Source of the DNA: Paenibacillus glucanolyticus NBRC 15330
GTDB lineage: Bacteria; Bacillota; Bacilli; Paenibacillales; Paenibacillaceae
NCBI RefSeq assembly: GCF_004000885.1
Contig: NZ_BIMC01000006.1
Coordinates: 1 to 64,000, forward strand
Direction: 5' to 3'
DNA length: 64,000 nt
In this document: piece by piece, positions 36,001 to 45,850 of the stretch
How positions within the stretch are numbered: the first letter of the stretch is position 1
Layout of the letters: each line of letters opens with the position of its first letter
Program-made: the position numbers and the translations under genes
The notes under the pieces: generated by a model
What the model was told of the DNA's origin: nothing
Database searches by the model: none
Seen by the model: only the letters and a program-made list of their open reading frames with translations

Positions 36001-36137
36001 TAGAGCAGTCTACTAAAAAAGTTGAAAATGATCTGGTTCACCTACAAGGCAATGAAGCAGTACTGGAACTCGAAACAATTAGAAATGATATACAAAATGA
36101 TTTGGATTTAGTTGAATTAGCTTTTAAATCTTTTTAA
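33036..36137 (+). CDS. dpdH: DpdH: large P-loop ATPase
   Basis: This 1033-aa AAA-like ATPase has GESGTGKSHLIRWL (Walker A, about residues 75-88) and LILLIEDF (Walker B, about 292-300). CEDCSFVESCHEAF (about 414-427) is a possible zinc site. The long helical C-terminal half begins with NGGSLSQSHSQFMRD. The start is set at TTG 33036 because AGGAGG lies 7 bases upstream; the in-frame ATG 33012 is inside dpdG and lacks such a site. Probably the motor of the restriction complex (inference). A paralogue lies at 20997-24188. Confidence 0.8.
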   Translation: MKPLLCWQTEQVYKVMDKDALHVQQHLFLATHHPIKMYKQTASPKVHDKGASYDETTFLNNFTSGKDQVFVPILGESGTGKSHLIRWLHAKIDKRGRKVLLIPRLTNLKEIILMILEDLEDPLFEEYRQRVRHSVGNITSEQAKEILHNNITLAIGKNGNHVVERLSDAELFLMENLPHLFRDPAFIHEWFKEDGIIHQLAEHIVGGNGGRLNERREFTIQDLPINLTYINRASEDAQYVYSELVADYQLQQEAVEWINRNLDQAISTMLSLSSTDLVKIMNQIRIELAAKNIELILLIEDFTVLQGIDYQLLDALIYTSAKNNDTKTLEDEEEKDKLCNMRVALGCTTGYFQRFEDTVLTRISFRVTLDVGEDLVPPEEIERFSAKYLNALRTPEQEIRQWALDKENTKPLRSACEDCSFVESCHEAFGQTDGIGLYPFNKKALQIMYKRGTSEENFNPRLLIGKVLRYILENYAEPICEGQFPSPALFDHFGGKSINRLSVIAQKEIERLDPVHYDRRLALIELWTEEYDVVDFHPFIHEAFNLPPLHDRRVFLQEAATSQQANGELVIDYTSKDQFSIREHSPENKQNLKNEIESTSRSLDDELPQSLMERIQILDQWANGGSLSQSHSQFMRDILFEAVNDYINWDFEQINQKWFQDNGLWSKRSINFESQSTQQKQALGQIRLNLPCRENERKDTALTLQGLIYHQYYKHWEFNKGSEFLRYSARYLEQWCSMLIKQMRQIPLNNEAFDPLPLALDVLAITAAMGGGVKNNSPEGITEVLFNPIALPSGVRTSEWIKLFELLLLHREEIKSIALARLSIIKGETRNRVRMVDASIVYNHVMNLNLSNLTLPPDDKVGAFDKLIKCSDMLRMQVCQVMESEHQDKLKWTEKMKETFGDTLDGKATAMQVNEALKTAVSSATLRGDQHEIQAATATLEARSISNIVRIISDNEKKHGLELAVSLGKLATKHITDITNSLTIIEKFLEQSTKKVENDLVHLQGNEAVLELETIRNDIQNDLDLVELAFKSF

Positions 36138-36150
36138 AGGAGATGGGAAA

Positions 36151-36855
36151 ATGCTTGCTGTAAAAGCGGCAACATTCATTGAGTTAGTAGAGAAAAAAAA
36201 GCTATTAGAAAAAAATAAAGAACAGATTCAATTGTATAAAACACGTCAGGGTGAACTTCGTAATGCTCTTATCGAATTAGCAAAGATTCGGTCTAAATAC
36301 TTGTTAATGCGAGATGCTGGGATACCTTGTCCAGAATTAACAGAGATGCTTAGCCCTGTAGAAGTAATAGCAAACGATAAGGCGCAATTATTTATTGAGA
36401 ATCCGCAGGTGGTTTTGGAGAAGACATCTTTCCATGCATTTATAAAGGTCATTAGTACTACTGTGACATCAGTTGGCCAAGAGTTATTGCAAGAATGGAA
36501 ACTATATATCGAAAGTTTAATGCCCAATATACAGCAAGATACTTTAAGTATATTTAAGAGAGTGCCTGCTTTCAAACGGGAAACTGAACTTATAGAACAA
36601 CATATGGATTCATTACGATTTCATAAGAGTAAATTACCGAATGATAGTGCCGAAATTGAAAAATTAAGAGAAGTGAGTAAAGTGCTACATCAACTTTGGA
36701 TTAAGTTTGGTCAAGGGAATTTTCCTCCGAACATACTAGAATTTCTCAGGTTGGCAGGAAGTTCGACGGGAGCACCTTTGTCAATTTTAACGGAAGATGT
36801 ATTGAAATGGCTTAATGAACATGGGATTTATAATGATTGCACTATTCGGATTTAA
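36151..36855 (+). CDS. dpdI: DpdI
   Basis: This 234-aa, mainly helical protein has a Lys/Glu-rich N-terminal coiled-coil-like stretch (residues 10-45) and no catalytic motif. It lies 13 bp after dpdH, with AAAGGAGATGGG before the ATG. It is named by position between dpdH and dpdJ and by size; in Salmonella dpdI is needed for restriction. Possibly a structural subunit that bridges DpdH and DpdJ (inference). Confidence 0.6.
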   Translation: MLAVKAATFIELVEKKKLLEKNKEQIQLYKTRQGELRNALIELAKIRSKYLLMRDAGIPCPELTEMLSPVEVIANDKAQLFIENPQVVLEKTSFHAFIKVISTTVTSVGQELLQEWKLYIESLMPNIQQDTLSIFKRVPAFKRETELIEQHMDSLRFHKSKLPNDSAEIEKLREVSKVLHQLWIKFGQGNFPPNILEFLRLAGSSTGAPLSILTEDVLKWLNEHGIYNDCTIRI

Positions 36856-36901
36856 GCGTTAACTGCTTATAGTATGATGTATTGAATTGAGGGGACCTAA
36901 G

Positions 36902-39900
36902 ATGGACTGGAAGCAATTATTCTTGAATGAGTTGGAAGCAGAAGAAGCTAAATATCTTTCTTGGGGATATGTGGAAGGATATTTCACTGATGAAGAATTG
37001 ACAAGTTTGGCCGAATCTTTTATTGAGAGGCATGAGATTCATGATCTCTCAGCAGAGGAATTAATAAATGCATTGCTTGAAGACTTGCATATCTCGATGT
37101 TGCCATCTAGAGATGGTGAGGTATGGCGAACGCGCATGGCGGAAACGGTTAGATTAATCGCACGTTTGCGGCAGTGGTTTCCTACAAAGGCATGGCAATC
37201 CTCTCCAACTTTGGTTGCCGATTTTCGTTTTCAGGAGAGGTTGCGTATTTATCCCAAAAGACATATCAAAGCCCAATCACTAATCGACACCACTAAAGGA
37301 TTATTAAATTCATTAGAGGTTGATGTGCTTCGTTATTTCTTGGAAGGCAAGGGCTCTGATTATAAGTTGTCTGACTTTCAGCAAGAAGCTGCTCTTCAAA
37401 TGTTTAAAGATCTTCAAGATGAACAATCTCGAGGCTTTATCGTGACAGCTGGCACCGGGACTGGTAAGACATTGTCGTTTTATTTGCCAGCTTTAACGTG
37501 GATTGCTGCGCGCATTGATATTACAAATTGGATAAAAGCAGTTGCTTTATATCCAAGAAATGAACTTTTAAAAGATCAGTTTATGGACACTTTTAAAGAG
37601 GTTCTCGAATTAAATAAAATGAAATCTTTGGAACGTCCTATCTCAATCGGTGCAGTTTTTGGAGACACACCTACTAATCAAAATCAGGTAAAAAGTAAAT
37701 GGAAAATGACAGCGCAAGGCTATGTCTGTCCATTCCTGAAATGCCCTGGTTGCAAAAGTGATCTAATTTGGAGTAAGTCAGATCATGATAGTAATCTCGA
37801 ACGACTAATTTGTGTTAAGAGGGAATGTAATACTGTTATTGAGGGTGAAGTTTTACCGTTAACCCGAAACAAAATGCGAAGAAACCCACCAGATATTTTA
37901 TTTACAACAACGGAAATGATGAATCGTTATATGAGTGATCATAATTATGGTTCGCTTATTGGAATTGGTACATCTCAACCTCCTCGAATTGTGTTACTTG
38001 ATGAGGTTCATACCTATACTGGAACCCACGGTGCACAAGTTGCACTATTATTACGCAGATGGCAGCATGCTCTAGGTGGAGTGCCGCTTCAATTTGTTGG
38101 CTTATCCGCAACATTGCGGGATTCAGGTGACTTTTTTAGCCAGTTAACAGGGCTGGCACGCTCCAAAGTTGCTGAAATTGATTCATCATATGGTGATTCT
38201 GAAGAAAAGGGAAAGGAGTACCAGTTGTTACTACGTGGAGATCCGGCATCGGGTACTTCGTTGCTCTCAACAACAATTCAGACAGCTATGCTACTGCGTC
38301 GAATGTTAGATAGAACACCACCAGATGGGAATGGGACTACATTTGGTTCAAAATTGTTTTTATTTACGGACGACTTGGATGTTACCAATAGACTATTTCA
38401 CACACTTCTTGATGTTGAAGCTAGAGATAGCAATCAGAACAATTATCCAATAAAACTTGACCGAGATCCACTTGCTGCTTTACGGAGTCATAATAATGAT
38501 GAGACAAAACAACGAATGCAGAATGGCCAATCATGGTTATTTGCTGAAGATATCGGTCACGACTTGGCCCAATCTTTAATTGTTGGAAGGACCAGTTCAC
38601 AGGACACAGGTGTGGATCCAAAAGCGGAAGTTATTGTAGCTTCTCCCTCACTTGAAGTGGGTTTCAACGATAAATTAGTTGGAGCAGTTATTCAGCACAA
38701 AGCCCCACGTGATTTGGCTTCATTTGTACAGAGAAAAGGACGTGCTGGTCGGGGCCCAGATATGCGTCCATGGATGGTCACTGTCTTATCTGACTTTGGC
38801 CGAGATAGATACATGTATCAAAGTTATGAAACACTGTTTCAACCTGTTCTAGAGAGACAAGAGTTACCAATTATGAATCGTTATGTGTTGCGGATTCAAG
38901 TTGTTTTTGCTTTTATGGATTGGATCGCTTATGAATTAAGGCAGGAAAAAATTAAGGTAGGAAGCCTGTGGCAAATGTTTGCACAACCTCTTGATCAAAG
39001 CCATCAAGATCAGTATCAAAAACCACGGGGAGAAACACGTAAATTAATTAAGAAAGTGATAGATGATAGCTCATTGCGGGCTAGAATGGAAACTTATATT
39101 CGGAAAGCATTGAGTATATCCCAGCAAGATGCTAGAGCTATTTTATGGGATCCTCCTCGTTCACTTATGTTAGAGGTTCTTCCAACGCTGCTTAGGCGGT
39201 TAGAAACGAATTGGGGGGTAGTAGGAGATTCTCGCGCTAAAGAGACACACATATCTAATCATCCACTACCAGAGTTTGTGCCATCGACGTTATTCAGTGA
39301 ACTTAGCCTGCCAGAGGTCAGCATTGTTCTGCCTTCTGATAAAGTTGAAGATCAATCAATGGATATTCTACAGGCGTTGAATACTTTTGCGCCAGGACGT
39401 GTATCTAGAAGGTTTGGAATCGATCATAGTAGAGAAAGTCATTGGATTGCCCCACCTACGCTTAAACCGAGTGAAACTGGAGAGTCATCAGAGTTAATGA
39501 TCTCAACATTTTGTAATGAAGACGAATATCGAATTCTTGGCATATTTTCATATATTAACAAAGACGGTAGTGTTGTTGAACTGCCAGTAATCCGACCGTG
39601 GAAATTGAAACCTGCACAATCTAATTTTAATGTTGATACTAAATCTAATGCTCATTTGGTTTGGAAGTCTCAGATTTTTCCGTCTGTACAAGCATTTATT
39701 GAAAATGAAGAAAAAACACCCTCTGATGATGGCGAATACGGTAGAGATGTAGAAGTTCCTACAGGACTGTATTGGTCATCTCTTTTAAAGGATATTCGTT
39801 TTTTTACACATGATACATTTAGCGCTGTTACAGTAAGAAGGTTTGCTATCGGTTCGGAAGCATCTGTAAGATTAGTTACTCAATCGGATCCGGTGCAACT

Positions 39901-41473
39901 TTCTATTCGATTTGGTTTAGAGCCTGGAAAAGCGGCGGCTTTAGGATTTGTCCAACAAGTTGATGGTATTCGCTTCGAATTGATGAATATTCCAGATACT
40001 ATTATTTCATCTGCTGATTTAAATACTGCGAAACTTCGATCATTTCGGACAATGTATTTTCAGCATTCTGTTATGAATGATCCATGCTTAATGGAACAAG
40101 GGAACATGTTTGTGCTGGAGCGTATGGCGGAGATCTACCTGTCTGCTTTGTTACAAATTGCACTAATCAATGATCTCTCTTTAACAGAAGCTTGTGACTA
40201 TATTCATTCAAATGATTTTCCAAAGATAATGAATAATGTGATGCATATTATTTTTCAAGTATTAGAAAAGGAAGAGATCTCTGATATTGAAGAGGAGGCT
40301 CACTATCAGCGGACTCATCTCAAGTTAAAAGCTTTATTCGAGATCCCATTAGTAGGCGAAAGATTAAAATCATTAGCGGTTATTCTTTGGTCAGAGGAAA
40401 CAGAAGACTGGAAAAAATGGGCTAAAAAGCGTTGGATCGCTACGTTAGGTGAAGCAATATTGGCAGCATGTTTAGAAATTGCTGGTCCTCATCGTAATGG
40501 TGAATTGCTTCTCGATATTGGTGGTGGACCTCAAAGACAAGATGACGGAAGTTGGTTGGATAAAGATCAAGAGATCTGGGTTACGGAAACAATTGAGGGT
40601 GGGAGTGGCATTATCGAGGAGATTATTAAGCAGTATAAAAGAGATCCTCGGAGGTTTTTCAGATTAATAGAAAGTTCTCTTACACCGTGTGATGCCGAAA
40701 TTGTTCATAGTGAGTTGTCACGTATACTCAAAGAAACACAGATAAATGAAGAACTTCAAAGTCAACTTTACGAGTTCCGTAACGCTAATGGATATAAGGA
40801 AACTACTAAAGCGGTAGAGGGAATTAAGAAAGTTATGGAGCGTTCTGGAATATTAGTGACACATCCTGTGATGAATGGACTATTTAATCGTCTGCTAAGA
40901 CCTGGAAGTAATCAACAAACTGATTGTTTTATGTTCGAGTTATTACAATTATGGGAGAGAGAAGAAAGTAGACTTGGTATCGAAATGGATGCTCGTGTCT
41001 TTGCTTATGTCGCTAGTGTAGATAGTGGGAAGTCCGCAAATTTAATATCAGCACTTGATCACATTGATCCTCGTGCATCTGATGATGTTAATTGGCGATT
41101 TAATGTGATTTACGGCATGATTTGGCCAAGAGGTTCACAAATTCGTCGTAGGGCATTAGAGTCATACAATCCATTTACGTCTCCGATTCCGACGGATCGT
41201 GAATTATTGTTGAATACAGTGAAACTCCATAAACGCGTCGAATATTGTGCACCTAATTGGAGAGATCAGATGATAGAATTTCTTATCTCATATGGATCTG
41301 TTCAGTTGCTTGTTCCGCAGGATAACAAACTAGAAATCAATGATATTATTCTAAGTCTTACTGCAGAACCTCTTGACCTAGGCTTTTTACATTCCTACCC
41401 TCGAGTAGAAGGAATTACGAGAGATAATGGAATGTTTATCATTCATTTTGAAATTCGGGAGGCACTTTTATGA
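36902..41473 (+). CDS. dpdJ: DpdJ: giant DEAD/DEAH-type helicase
   Basis: This 1523-aa helicase has TAGTGTGKTLSFYLPAL (Walker A, about residues 181-197), LLDEVHTYTGTHGAQ (about 365), GLSATLRDSGDF (about 400) and FVQRKGRAGRGPDMRPW (about 608-624). A Cys set CPFLKCPGCKSDLIW...CVKREC interrupts lobe 1 (about 278-312). The C-terminal part has VTETIEGGSGIIEEI, as in helicases with DUF1998-type tails. ATG 36902 is preferred to the TTG at 36887, since GAGGGGACC lies between them. The stop overlaps dpdK (ATGA). Probably unwinds or translocates on DNA during restriction. Confidence 0.82.
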   Translation: MDWKQLFLNELEAEEAKYLSWGYVEGYFTDEELTSLAESFIERHEIHDLSAEELINALLEDLHISMLPSRDGEVWRTRMAETVRLIARLRQWFPTKAWQSSPTLVADFRFQERLRIYPKRHIKAQSLIDTTKGLLNSLEVDVLRYFLEGKGSDYKLSDFQQEAALQMFKDLQDEQSRGFIVTAGTGTGKTLSFYLPALTWIAARIDITNWIKAVALYPRNELLKDQFMDTFKEVLELNKMKSLERPISIGAVFGDTPTNQNQVKSKWKMTAQGYVCPFLKCPGCKSDLIWSKSDHDSNLERLICVKRECNTVIEGEVLPLTRNKMRRNPPDILFTTTEMMNRYMSDHNYGSLIGIGTSQPPRIVLLDEVHTYTGTHGAQVALLLRRWQHALGGVPLQFVGLSATLRDSGDFFSQLTGLARSKVAEIDSSYGDSEEKGKEYQLLLRGDPASGTSLLSTTIQTAMLLRRMLDRTPPDGNGTTFGSKLFLFTDDLDVTNRLFHTLLDVEARDSNQNNYPIKLDRDPLAALRSHNNDETKQRMQNGQSWLFAEDIGHDLAQSLIVGRTSSQDTGVDPKAEVIVASPSLEVGFNDKLVGAVIQHKAPRDLASFVQRKGRAGRGPDMRPWMVTVLSDFGRDRYMYQSYETLFQPVLERQELPIMNRYVLRIQVVFAFMDWIAYELRQEKIKVGSLWQMFAQPLDQSHQDQYQKPRGETRKLIKKVIDDSSLRARMETYIRKALSISQQDARAILWDPPRSLMLEVLPTLLRRLETNWGVVGDSRAKETHISNHPLPEFVPSTLFSELSLPEVSIVLPSDKVEDQSMDILQALNTFAPGRVSRRFGIDHSRESHWIAPPTLKPSETGESSELMISTFCNEDEYRILGIFSYINKDGSVVELPVIRPWKLKPAQSNFNVDTKSNAHLVWKSQIFPSVQAFIENEEKTPSDDGEYGRDVEVPTGLYWSSLLKDIRFFTHDTFSAVTVRRFAIGSEASVRLVTQSDPVQLSIRFGLEPGKAAALGFVQQVDGIRFELMNIPDTIISSADLNTAKLRSFRTMYFQHSVMNDPCLMEQGNMFVLERMAEIYLSALLQIALINDLSLTEACDYIHSNDFPKIMNNVMHIIFQVLEKEEISDIEEEAHYQRTHLKLKALFEIPLVGERLKSLAVILWSEETEDWKKWAKKRWIATLGEAILAACLEIAGPHRNGELLLDIGGGPQRQDDGSWLDKDQEIWVTETIEGGSGIIEEIIKQYKRDPRRFFRLIESSLTPCDAEIVHSELSRILKETQINEELQSQLYEFRNANGYKETTKAVEGIKKVMERSGILVTHPVMNGLFNRLLRPGSNQQTDCFMFELLQLWEREESRLGIEMDARVFAYVASVDSGKSANLISALDHIDPRASDDVNWRFNVIYGMIWPRGSQIRRRALESYNPFTSPIPTDRELLLNTVKLHKRVEYCAPNWRDQMIEFLISYGSVQLLVPQDNKLEINDIILSLTAEPLDLGFLHSYPRVEGITRDNGMFIIHFEIREALL

Positions 41474-41982
41474 CACGATATATATATACCAATGCTGCTT
41501 CTCGAGAGATACCGGATTTATTACAAAACATCCTCGTCGCCGAACTAATTAGGCCGAGCCGTTGGCTCTTCCTTGCTTCACCATGGATTTCAGATATTCC
41601 AGTCATCAATAATAGAGCCAATGAATTCATGTTACTTAATCCAGAATGGGCTCGGAAAAACATTACTTTTACTGATGTCATTGTGGAGTTAATGGAGAGG
41701 GGAACTGAATTTTTTCTTGAAACACGCCCCGTTAAATCAAATCAGCAATTCATAGATAATATTAAGAGCAAGACTACCAAACCATGGAATAACCTTCATC
41801 AAAATGCTGTTCTTCATCGTAAAGGGTTGTTAGGAGACAGTTACTTTTTGAGTGGATCAATGAACTTTACTAATAACGGAATTACTACACTTGAAGAGTT
41901 TGTCCAATATACGGTTGACCCGTCTGAAGTTTCGGAGAACAGAATTGTATGGGGACGATCATGGGGGAAGGGGGGAGAATAG
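41470..41982 (+). CDS. dpdK: DpdK: phospholipase D-type nuclease
   Basis: This 170-aa protein has one HKD-type motif, HRKGLLGDSYFLSGSMNFTNNG (given in parts: HRKGLLGD and SGSMNFTNNG, from His116). Active PLD nucleases of this size act as dimers. It is the likely DNA-cutting subunit of the system. The start overlaps dpdJ, and dpdD begins directly after the stop. The spacing H-x-K-x4-D is kept. Confidence 0.82.
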   Translation: MTRYIYTNAASREIPDLLQNILVAELIRPSRWLFLASPWISDIPVINNRANEFMLLNPEWARKNITFTDVIVELMERGTEFFLETRPVKSNQQFIDNIKSKTTKPWNNLHQNAVLHRKGLLGDSYFLSGSMNFTNNGITTLEEFVQYTVDPSEVSENRIVWGRSWGKGGE

Positions 41983-44820
41983 ATGTTATCTCAGATAGTT
42001 CAGGATTTTCTAAATCGATTTTATGCATTACCTAATTTGCTCATATGGGACAAAATTAATACAGGGGACTATGGAGACAAATTTAAACCATATTTAGCTA
42101 GATTAGAAGGAAAGTATCCTTCATTTACAGTATTGCCTTACATGGAGCAAGATAAATCATTCACATGGTTTGCAATCGCTTTTAACGAAAACTCATTTAC
42201 ACAAGTGCGAGAAGTGATTCGTTCTTTTGTTGGAACCACATACAGTAGTATGGATTTTTATCAAGTAGATAATTTTAATCATATTCAAGATGAAAATGTT
42301 AGAAATTTTACTAATGGACATTTTTTTAAATTTCGTGGAAACGATAAGGCCATTGGGCAGAAGGTTCTAGATTTATTTCGTCTTCTCCGAGAACGACCAG
42401 AACGCGGAGTAAGTATACCGACTGACCCAAGTCCGTTATTAAGAACTTTTGAGCTAGCTTTACAGGCTGGTGAACATGGTCTTGCTGAAGCACAAATAGT
42501 AATTCTAGAACGTCATAACTTAATTGATCCTCGTAATGCATTGTTTATGCGAATTGAAATGTTATCAAGATTAAATTGTTGGAAAGAAATTTTGATTCAT
42601 CCACAAATGGAAGATTTATTAAAATCGCCACGACCGGCAAGAGTAACTGAAGGGATCATACGTGCGGTGTACTCGGAGTATCTGAAGACGATAGAATCAG
42701 ATTCTGAGAGTATGAAAAAAGTCTTTAGTGAAGAGATTTGGCCGGTGTATCAATCATTGTTTCGAGTACGCGGTTCCCTAACACATCCTCATGTTTTAAT
42801 GTGTTTCATGTTACGCTCGATCATGTCAGAGGAACCAATGTATGAATTGCGTAATGAAATATTGTCATTGGCTTCTGGACAAGCAATTGAACCGCTACTT
42901 CGATCATTAACAAACGGTCCAACTTCTATAATAGAAACATTAGAAGTGGTGGTATCTACTTTAGAGGAAGCAAAAAGTCTAGCGGATAATAGTAGATATG
43001 AAGAAGCATTTAAATTAGCTGTGCAGTTGCCTTTGTCCAAAGAACAGATTCAGTTATTGTTAATATGTGCCTATGAACTACAAGATCTGACCATAGATAA
43101 ACAAGTAGTGGATTCAATATCGCAGTCAACAACAATAATAGATTGGAAATCAATACTAACTACCAGACATTTGCGCACCTGTTTCGAGTATTTATATCCT
43201 TCAAATGATAAAAAATCTAATATACAGGAATCTAATGTTAGTGCTACGCTTCCGGGATCATGGAATGAATGGTTTGATAAGATAGAGGATTTTGATCTCA
43301 ATCAAGCAACAATGCTAGCGAGACGTGGGGCAGTGGAATGGCATAGAGATGGATTTCTAGATAATTCCGCTGAAATGGATAAGTTTAAGAATTTTTTGAA
43401 AGATGGCAGTAAGACCACACAAGATACATTGAACTTGTCAATGTTATACTTGTTGCGATTCTTTTCTGAAGATACACAATGGCCACGCGAAGAATTAAAA
43501 GATACGTATGGAGAACTTCATCGAATATTTCTTTCTCATATGCAGGGGACCTCAGAAGAGATGAAAATCTCGTCAGTTTGGTTGCATACACTACTTAATT
43601 TAGGCTTACCAAAAGATCAATATCGAAGTTTATTTGAAGATCTGACAGTGACGTGGAGAAAATATGCATCTAGAGAGTATTTTAGCACTTTAGTGCCAGT
43701 TCTTAGTCAATCTGCAGATATTCCTTGTCCAGATCTCTTATCCAGATGTCGTCTTGTACATCAGGTTCAAGATCTGGCATCCAAAAATAAAAATTTTGGG
43801 GTAGAAGAATGGGCAGAAGTTGAAGATAAATTAATACCAAAGGATTGGGACACATATTTTGGTTTATTGCATTCTGCCCAAAATGACTATCAGTTCTTAG
43901 CAGATTGGTATGAGCAGATTCAAAATAAGGATATAGATTGGACACCTACGTCAGCACTGCGAGTCAATGATTATTTTATTGATTGGATTGTTGAAGAGCC
44001 TGAGTCTATAAAAAGATCAATACTAGCACGTGCTCTTCTACCTTTTGTTCAATTCATTGTTCAATACCGTGATTTTCCAAGAATTGATGATGTTGATCTC
44101 TACGAAAACTTAGCTGAAGCAATGCGTATATTTTCCAGTAAGAACGAGGAGACGTTACAGGGCTTAATTAAGCTTTTGGATGGTCTTTTACTTAAGAAAC
44201 CGGGAGAAGCTGACACACAGTGGCGCTACATGAAAGAATGGCTAACATTTCAGCCGATTCTACGTTTGCTATCTTCTATATTTGACTGTATGGAGTTATT
44301 TCAGGACTATGGCGTTCCGGGAATGGAAATCAAGCCCGTTTGGGATGAGTGGGTTGGTAGGCTATATGACAAGTTTGAAAAAGATATGGATTCATTGAGA
44401 GATTATCTGATTCTACTTGGTGAAGAGGTATCTGGTAATTATGACGTATTGGAACTCCTTCGTAAACAGGTTCAGGATATTGTACAAGATAACAGCGATC
44501 CACTACAAAAATTGCAAAATATGAAAATCACCATTTTTTCCTGTAGAGAAAAGGCAGCTAATCGCGCGGCTGACCAAATAATGAAACGAAATTCCCTTAT
44601 TACAGTTAATGTTTGTACGAGTGATCGTGCTACAGATCAAACGACGGCATATGCTAGAAATTCCGATTTATCAATTGTGGTTACGGCATGTATCTCCCAT
44701 GCCCTAACGTATGGTATTAAAGACCATTTGTCGTATGAACCAATTTATCCGAGAAGTTCTGGAGAGGCGGGGATTATTGCACGACTTGAAGAGTATGCTA
44801 TGAGTTCGAATGCGAGTTGA
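41983..44820 (+). CDS. dpdD: DpdD
   Basis: This 945-aa protein has an N-terminal domain of about 130 residues (LPNLLIWDKINTGDYG, FTVLPYMEQDKSFTWFAIAF), then a long helical array of repeat-like segments. No nucleotide-binding motif is visible. It is assigned as DpdD from its place at the end of the block after dpdK and from its size. In Salmonella dpdD takes part in restriction. The ATG follows the dpdK stop with no gap; GGGGGGAGAATAG serves as ribosome binding site. A terminator follows. Confidence 0.62.
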   Translation: MLSQIVQDFLNRFYALPNLLIWDKINTGDYGDKFKPYLARLEGKYPSFTVLPYMEQDKSFTWFAIAFNENSFTQVREVIRSFVGTTYSSMDFYQVDNFNHIQDENVRNFTNGHFFKFRGNDKAIGQKVLDLFRLLRERPERGVSIPTDPSPLLRTFELALQAGEHGLAEAQIVILERHNLIDPRNALFMRIEMLSRLNCWKEILIHPQMEDLLKSPRPARVTEGIIRAVYSEYLKTIESDSESMKKVFSEEIWPVYQSLFRVRGSLTHPHVLMCFMLRSIMSEEPMYELRNEILSLASGQAIEPLLRSLTNGPTSIIETLEVVVSTLEEAKSLADNSRYEEAFKLAVQLPLSKEQIQLLLICAYELQDLTIDKQVVDSISQSTTIIDWKSILTTRHLRTCFEYLYPSNDKKSNIQESNVSATLPGSWNEWFDKIEDFDLNQATMLARRGAVEWHRDGFLDNSAEMDKFKNFLKDGSKTTQDTLNLSMLYLLRFFSEDTQWPREELKDTYGELHRIFLSHMQGTSEEMKISSVWLHTLLNLGLPKDQYRSLFEDLTVTWRKYASREYFSTLVPVLSQSADIPCPDLLSRCRLVHQVQDLASKNKNFGVEEWAEVEDKLIPKDWDTYFGLLHSAQNDYQFLADWYEQIQNKDIDWTPTSALRVNDYFIDWIVEEPESIKRSILARALLPFVQFIVQYRDFPRIDDVDLYENLAEAMRIFSSKNEETLQGLIKLLDGLLLKKPGEADTQWRYMKEWLTFQPILRLLSSIFDCMELFQDYGVPGMEIKPVWDEWVGRLYDKFEKDMDSLRDYLILLGEEVSGNYDVLELLRKQVQDIVQDNSDPLQKLQNMKITIFSCREKAANRAADQIMKRNSLITVNVCTSDRATDQTTAYARNSDLSIVVTACISHALTYGIKDHLSYEPIYPRSSGEAGIIARLEEYAMSSNAS

Positions 44821-44835
44821 GTACAATAAATATTA

Positions 44836-44871
44836 CAAAACTGAACTGAGTTATATACAGTTCAGTTTTGT
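44836..44871 (+). terminator. terminator of the dpd operon
   Basis: A perfect 13-bp stem (44836-44848 with 44858-44870) has the loop agttatata. The 3' arm ends in GTTTTG followed by TTGT. Confidence 0.8.
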
Positions 44872-44919
44872 TGTATGTCATTAATATGGAAATAATTACA
44901 GAAAAAGTGGTGCATAGTA

Positions 44920-45850
44920 TTGATCCAACTAAATTTCATGAAAAAAGATGTTAATATTCGACAACAGATAGTAAAAAACTACTTTGAAAAATTGAGGGGA
45001 AGGTGCCAAGGTAGTTACATTAAAAATGTGAATAATTGGTGCGATATAAATTTAGATATTGACCATCTTTTTCCTGATGAAAAAAATGAAAAGTTGATAG
45101 CTTCTTTTGAGAAGATCGTAACAGCCGATCTAACAAAATTGCTTTCCATTAGAGACTATATTGATACTAATAAAATCAAAATGACAGATGGCTTAAAGAA
45201 CTATTTGTTAAAAACAGTGTACCAGTGTAATATAGATCGGCTTGCTTTTGTTCGGGACCTTGGAGTAACGGTTTGTCCCTATTGTAATCGAAACTTTATT
45301 AACAGCAGTTCAAGGAAAACAAGTTGTCAATTAGATCATTTTATTAATAAGAGCGATTATCCTATTCTATCAGTATCATTTTATAATTTAGTTCCCGTCT
45401 GTGGTAGTTGTAACCATAAAAAGGGTACTAAGGATTTTTCTTATTCTCCTTATGATAACACTATTGAAATAGATGACATGCTCACTTTTAGTTATGACAT
45501 TAAAGGAGTTGAATACTTATCTGATTTGTCAAAGCTACATATATTAATTGATTTAGGTTTAAACAAAATATTGGATAAAAAGGATAGAAATATTAGAACT
45601 TGAGGAATTGTATCAGATTCATAAAGATGTGGTTCAAGAATTATTAATAAAAAAAGAGATTTATACTGAAGAGTATCAGGTACAATTATTTCGAGAATTT
45701 GGAGGGGTATTCGCTTCAAAACAAGAACTTGAACAACTTATCATAGGAGCATATGTTGACTCTGAGAACTATGGAAAAAGGCCGTTGTCCAAAATGATCT
45801 CAGATATTGGTAAAGAGTTGGGGATAGTGAAAGGAAACAAAAAAATATGA
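44920..45850 (+). pseudogene. HNH endonuclease, frameshifted
   Basis: The first frame (44920-45603) encodes an HNH nuclease: VCPYCNRNF (about residues 119-127), CQLDHFINKSDYPILS, and NLVPVCGSCNHKKG, so both zinc Cys pairs and the DH motif are intact. The reading then continues in the next frame: RIEILELEELYQIHKDVVQEL... to 45850, with no break on either side. A single-base indel near AAAAAGG at 45577-45590 splits the gene. HNH plus the following ATPase is the layout of Septu (PtuB/PtuA) and related defence pairs. Start TTG 44920 or ATG 44938. Confidence 0.75.

Noticed and set aside
41470-41982. DpdK as a truncated pseudogene because it has only one HKD motif
   Set aside because: Single-HKD nucleases of about 170 aa are normal and act as dimers; start and stop are tightly coupled with neighbours.
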